A stretch of 5,925 bases of DNA, from positions 1-5,925 of the forward strand of contig JAEYQZ010000130.1 of assembly GCA_023409695.1 (NCBI GenBank), written 5' to 3'. Below the pieces are notes generated by a model. It saw only the letters and a program-made list of their open reading frames with translations. It was not told the DNA's origin and did not search any database. Positions 3,906 to 5,925 of the stretch are shown here, in pieces. Numbering within the stretch: the first letter of the stretch is position 1; every line of letters starts with the position of its first letter. The DNA comes from Methanobacteriota archaeon. Its GTDB lineage: Archaea > Methanobacteriota > Methanobacteria > Methanobacteriales > Methanobacteriaceae. A program made the translations under genes and the position numbers.

Positions 3906-5408
3906 TTAAAATTTAGAAACTATTTCTTTATAGGACAAATAACCACCGAATTCAGGAATTTCAGCCATTTCAAGTATCTGATCCACATTTAAATGTTCTT
4001 CAACCGTTTTAATAGCATTTAAGCAGAATTCTTCCAGTTTAATTTCTACTTCAGGAGTGTTACCCCTTTCTGTCATTTTTACCTTCGGAACTTCAGCTAT
4101 AACACTCTTGCCTGTCATTTTAGTTATGTAAGATGATGCAACCTTTGAAATAGACTTATCGTAAACCCTGTTTAAGATAACTCCACTTGTTTTAACTCCA
4201 ATTTTATCCATTATGTTTATGTGGCCAGCTATATCAACTGCCGCAGTTTCAATTCCACCTTTACTGCATGATGAAACCATAATAACAGGAATGTTGGCAG
4301 CCTTTGCAATTTCAGCCGATGAAAATGGAGTTTTTTCATTGAGAAGTCCAGTAAATGCACTCATAACTCCTTCAATTAAAACAAGGTCATAATTTTGATT
4401 TTTTAGATTTTTAAGGACATTTTCTAAGTCCATCCATCCAAGATTACCTATTTGAATGGATGAGAATCTTTCCATATTTTCTTTATTCAAGTAAAGTGAA
4501 GGCACTAAATCTCTTATATCCGGACCTACTTTTAATACACAAACCCTGTACCCTCTTTTTCGTAAAGTACCCACGATTCCGGTTGTTAGGAATGTTTTTC
4601 CAGAATCTGAACCAGTACCTACCATCATCAGGACTTTTGGAAGTCCAGAATTAGATGAGTTTGCTGGAGAATTTATTGATTTGACATTGATATTTGTATC
4701 TATACCTATTTCGCTCTCAATTTTCTTTGAAAGCTCTGTATTCTTTTCTTTAATCTCTAAAATGTCCTTTTCAGTTGCATCTATAAATTCAAGAATGTTG
4801 TTTTGGAGTGATTCATTTTCGTCGAGGCATCCGTGAACCATTGTCCCTATAACATTTCCTTCATCATTTCTAGCTCCAGATAATATTTTGCGAGGATTAT
4901 CCTGATAATCTGTCCTTTTTACAGTGCTTAAAAAAAGAGGGGTTGCATCTCCTTCAATTAACCCATAAGTATGGCAGTGAAAACCTGTAACAGTCTTCCC
5001 AACTATGCCCTTAGTTAAAAACGAATCGTCGAGTATTTCAGCTTCGACTCTGTCTGTTCCGATCATAGGGCGGAACGACACGTCCAGAATTCCAAGGCCT
5101 TTCCTTTCAATAGGGCACGGCGAACGTCTCCCAATGTCTGTCTTATTTGCAAGCAGCTGGAATCCCGAGCACATCCCAAAAATAAATTTTCCATCATGGT
5201 TTATTTTCATGATTTCATTTTTGAGATCTTCTTCAACGCTCTGCGATTCAATTATGCTCCCGCCAGGTATTATAAGCCCGTCAAGTACATTACTGGCTTT
5301 TTGGCCGTTTACCAAACCATTTTCTTTTACGATATGGGTTGGTAAGTTACCAAAGTCTTCAAAAAGAGGCAAAGCGCCTTTTACATATAGGAGACCAATT
5401 TTTTTCAT
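3906..5408 (-). CDS. Domain-permuted CobB/CobQ-like protein: N-terminal glutamine amidotransferase, C-terminal P-loop ATPase
   Basis: This 500-residue protein joins two domains that together usually amidate carboxylates with glutamine and ATP, as in cobyrinic acid a,c-diamide synthase (CobB/CbiA), cobyric acid synthase (CobQ) and the F430 enzyme CfbB. The first domain (about 1-212) is a class I glutaminase: PGG (48-50), nucleophile elbow GMCSGFQLL with Cys80, and MVHG with His192. A variable linker rich in Glu, Lys and Ser (about 213-255) follows. The second (about 257-480) is a CobQ/BioD-type ATPase: P-loop GTGSDSGKT (264-272), KVGPD (293-297), LIEGVMSAFTG (344-354) and SGVILNRV (408-415). 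The usual CobB and CfbB order is ATPase first, so this is the reverse. The substrate is not evident. I chose the ATG at 5406-5408, preceded by GTGA; an in-frame GTG at 5417 would add three residues. It lies 30 nt behind gatA and is probably co-transcribed with it. Confidence 0.82.
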   Translation of the reverse strand: MKKIGLLYVKGALPLFEDFGNLPTHIVKENGLVNGQKASNVLDGLIIPGGSIIESQSVEEDLKNEIMKINHDGKFIFGMCSGFQLLANKTDIGRRSPCPIERKGLGILDVSFRPMIGTDRVEAEILDDSFLTKGIVGKTVTGFHCHTYGLIEGDATPLFLSTVKRTDYQDNPRKILSGARNDEGNVIGTMVHGCLDENESLQNNILEFIDATEKDILEIKEKNTELSKKIESEIGIDTNINVKSINSPANSSNSGLPKVLMMVGTGSDSGKTFLTTGIVGTLRKRGYRVCVLKVGPDIRDLVPSLYLNKENMERFSSIQIGNLGWMDLENVLKNLKNQNYDLVLIEGVMSAFTGLLNEKTPFSSAEIAKAANIPVIMVSSCSKGGIETAAVDIAGHINIMDKIGVKTSGVILNRVYDKSISKVASSYITKMTGKSVIAEVPKVKMTERGNTPEVEIKLEEFCLNAIKTVEEHLNVDQILEMAEIPEFGGYLSYKEIVSKF

Positions 5409-5438
5409 TGTTTTCACGCTGAAAAATAGAAAGTTTGG

Positions 5439-5925
5439 TTAAATCTGCTCAAGTCCTGCCATTACCTGAATGATCTTAGCATCATCTAATGGTTTTCCCT
5501 GAATCTGAAGTCCAACTGGTATTCCACCAACTTCTCCAGCCTTCATGCTTGCTGCCGGAATTCCTGCAAGGTTTGCTATAACTGTCAGGACATCGTAAGC
5601 ATACATTTCCATTGTATCTAATGATTCGCCGAGTTTGTGAGGGAGTTTTGGAACTGTTGGGCTCACGATGACATCTACGCCACCGAGGAGCTTAGTTATT
5701 TCTCTTCTAATTAATGATCTTGCCTGCAGTGCTTTTTTATAGTATTTTCCACTGTATTCCTTCTGGCTGATGTATGAACCTATGTGAATTCTCCTTAAAA
5801 CTTCATCTCCACATACATCTTCAATTCTGTAACCATATTTTCGGCCGTCATATTTTCTTGTTGCAGAGAAAAATTCAACATAGTTTATGAGGTAGTAGGT
5901 AGGTAGACATAAATCGATGTAGTCG
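5439..5925 (-). CDS. gatA: Glutamyl-tRNA(Gln)/aspartyl-tRNA(Asn) amidotransferase subunit A, C-terminal part (5' end outside window)
   Basis: GatA is the amidase subunit of GatCAB, which releases ammonia from glutamine so that mischarged Glu-tRNA(Gln) or Asp-tRNA(Asn) can be amidated. Archaea use GatDE for Gln-tRNA, so in a methanogen this enzyme mainly serves Asn-tRNA. The frame runs unbroken from the right edge to TAA at 5439-5441, giving about 161 residues, roughly the last third of a protein of about 450. Family landmarks are YDGRKYGYR, the EVLRRIHIGSY block, YYKKALQARSLI, VDVIVSPTVP, NLAGIPAAS and GIPVGLQIQGKPL. The catalytic Lys-Ser-Ser residues are upstream and not visible. A GTG at 5664-5666 lies inside VDVIVSP and is not a start. 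The permuted amidotransferase follows after 30 nt on the same strand. Confidence 0.95.
   Translation of the reverse strand, partial: DYIDLCLPTYYLINYVEFFSATRKYDGRKYGYRIEDVCGDEVLRRIHIGSYISQKEYSGKYYKKALQARSLIRREITKLLGGVDVIVSPTVPKLPHKLGESLDTMEMYAYDVLTVIANLAGIPAASMKAGEVGGIPVGLQIQGKPLDDAKIIQVMAGLEQI

Noticed and set aside
5005..5442. 145-codon plus-strand frame opposite the permuted amidotransferase
   Set aside because: It overlies the conserved glutaminase domain, has no ribosome binding site and reads as low-quality antisense sequence.
5439..5666. A separate 75-residue protein starting at GTG 5666
   Set aside because: The frame continues without a stop to the right edge and is clearly GatA; the GTG is an internal valine codon in VDVIVSP.

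Overview
The window looks like a piece of a methanogenic archaeon's chromosome, most likely a mesophilic Methanobacterium-like member of the Methanobacteriales. The base composition is AT-rich. The riboflavin kinase is the archaeal CTP-dependent type (RibK). Promoters look archaeal (TATA-like boxes about 25 nt before the inferred transcript starts), and ribosome binding sites match the AGGAGGTGAT complement of 16S rRNA. Genus is inferred from protein character only.

Layout, left to right. (1) The 3' half of an endonuclease V gene (1-335, +). It has Asn where the family's third catalytic Asp is expected. (2) A convergent HxlR-type regulator (375-731, -). It is divergently paired, across a 141-nt shared promoter region with repeated GATACC elements, with a small FMN-binding split-barrel protein (873-1277, +). 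(3) A 430-nt gap holding a startless, stop-interrupted reading frame on the minus strand (1340-1522, extending to about 1609). It reads like the tail of a decayed gene. (4) Two riboflavin/FMN genes, ribK (1708-2088, +) and ribB (2198-2881, +), the latter followed by a hairpin. (5) A 300-nt AT-rich gap, then a small secreted coiled-coil protein (first ATG 3261, end 3779, +). Its perfect Shine-Dalgarno sequence has no ordinary start codon at the right distance. (6) Two stacked hairpins between convergent genes. (7) A minus-strand pair reading leftward: the end of gatA (5439-5925) followed after about 30 nt by a 500-residue protein. That protein has an N-terminal class I glutamine amidotransferase domain and a C-terminal CobB/CobQ/BioD-like ATPase, the reverse of the usual CobB order.

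How the genes fit together. RibB makes the four-carbon precursor of riboflavin and RibK phosphorylates riboflavin to FMN. The upstream split-barrel protein belongs to an FMN-binding family, so the left half has a loose flavin theme, although the genes probably use separate promoters. The HxlR regulator carries the N-terminal cysteine typical of redox-responsive members and probably controls itself and the flavoprotein. GatA and the permuted amidotransferase are both amide-transferring enzymes and may share a transcript. I see no mobile element, CRISPR array, tRNA or rRNA. Most of the window is ordinary chromosomal content; the odd points are the EndoV substitution, the gene remnant, the missing start codon and the permuted amidotransferase.
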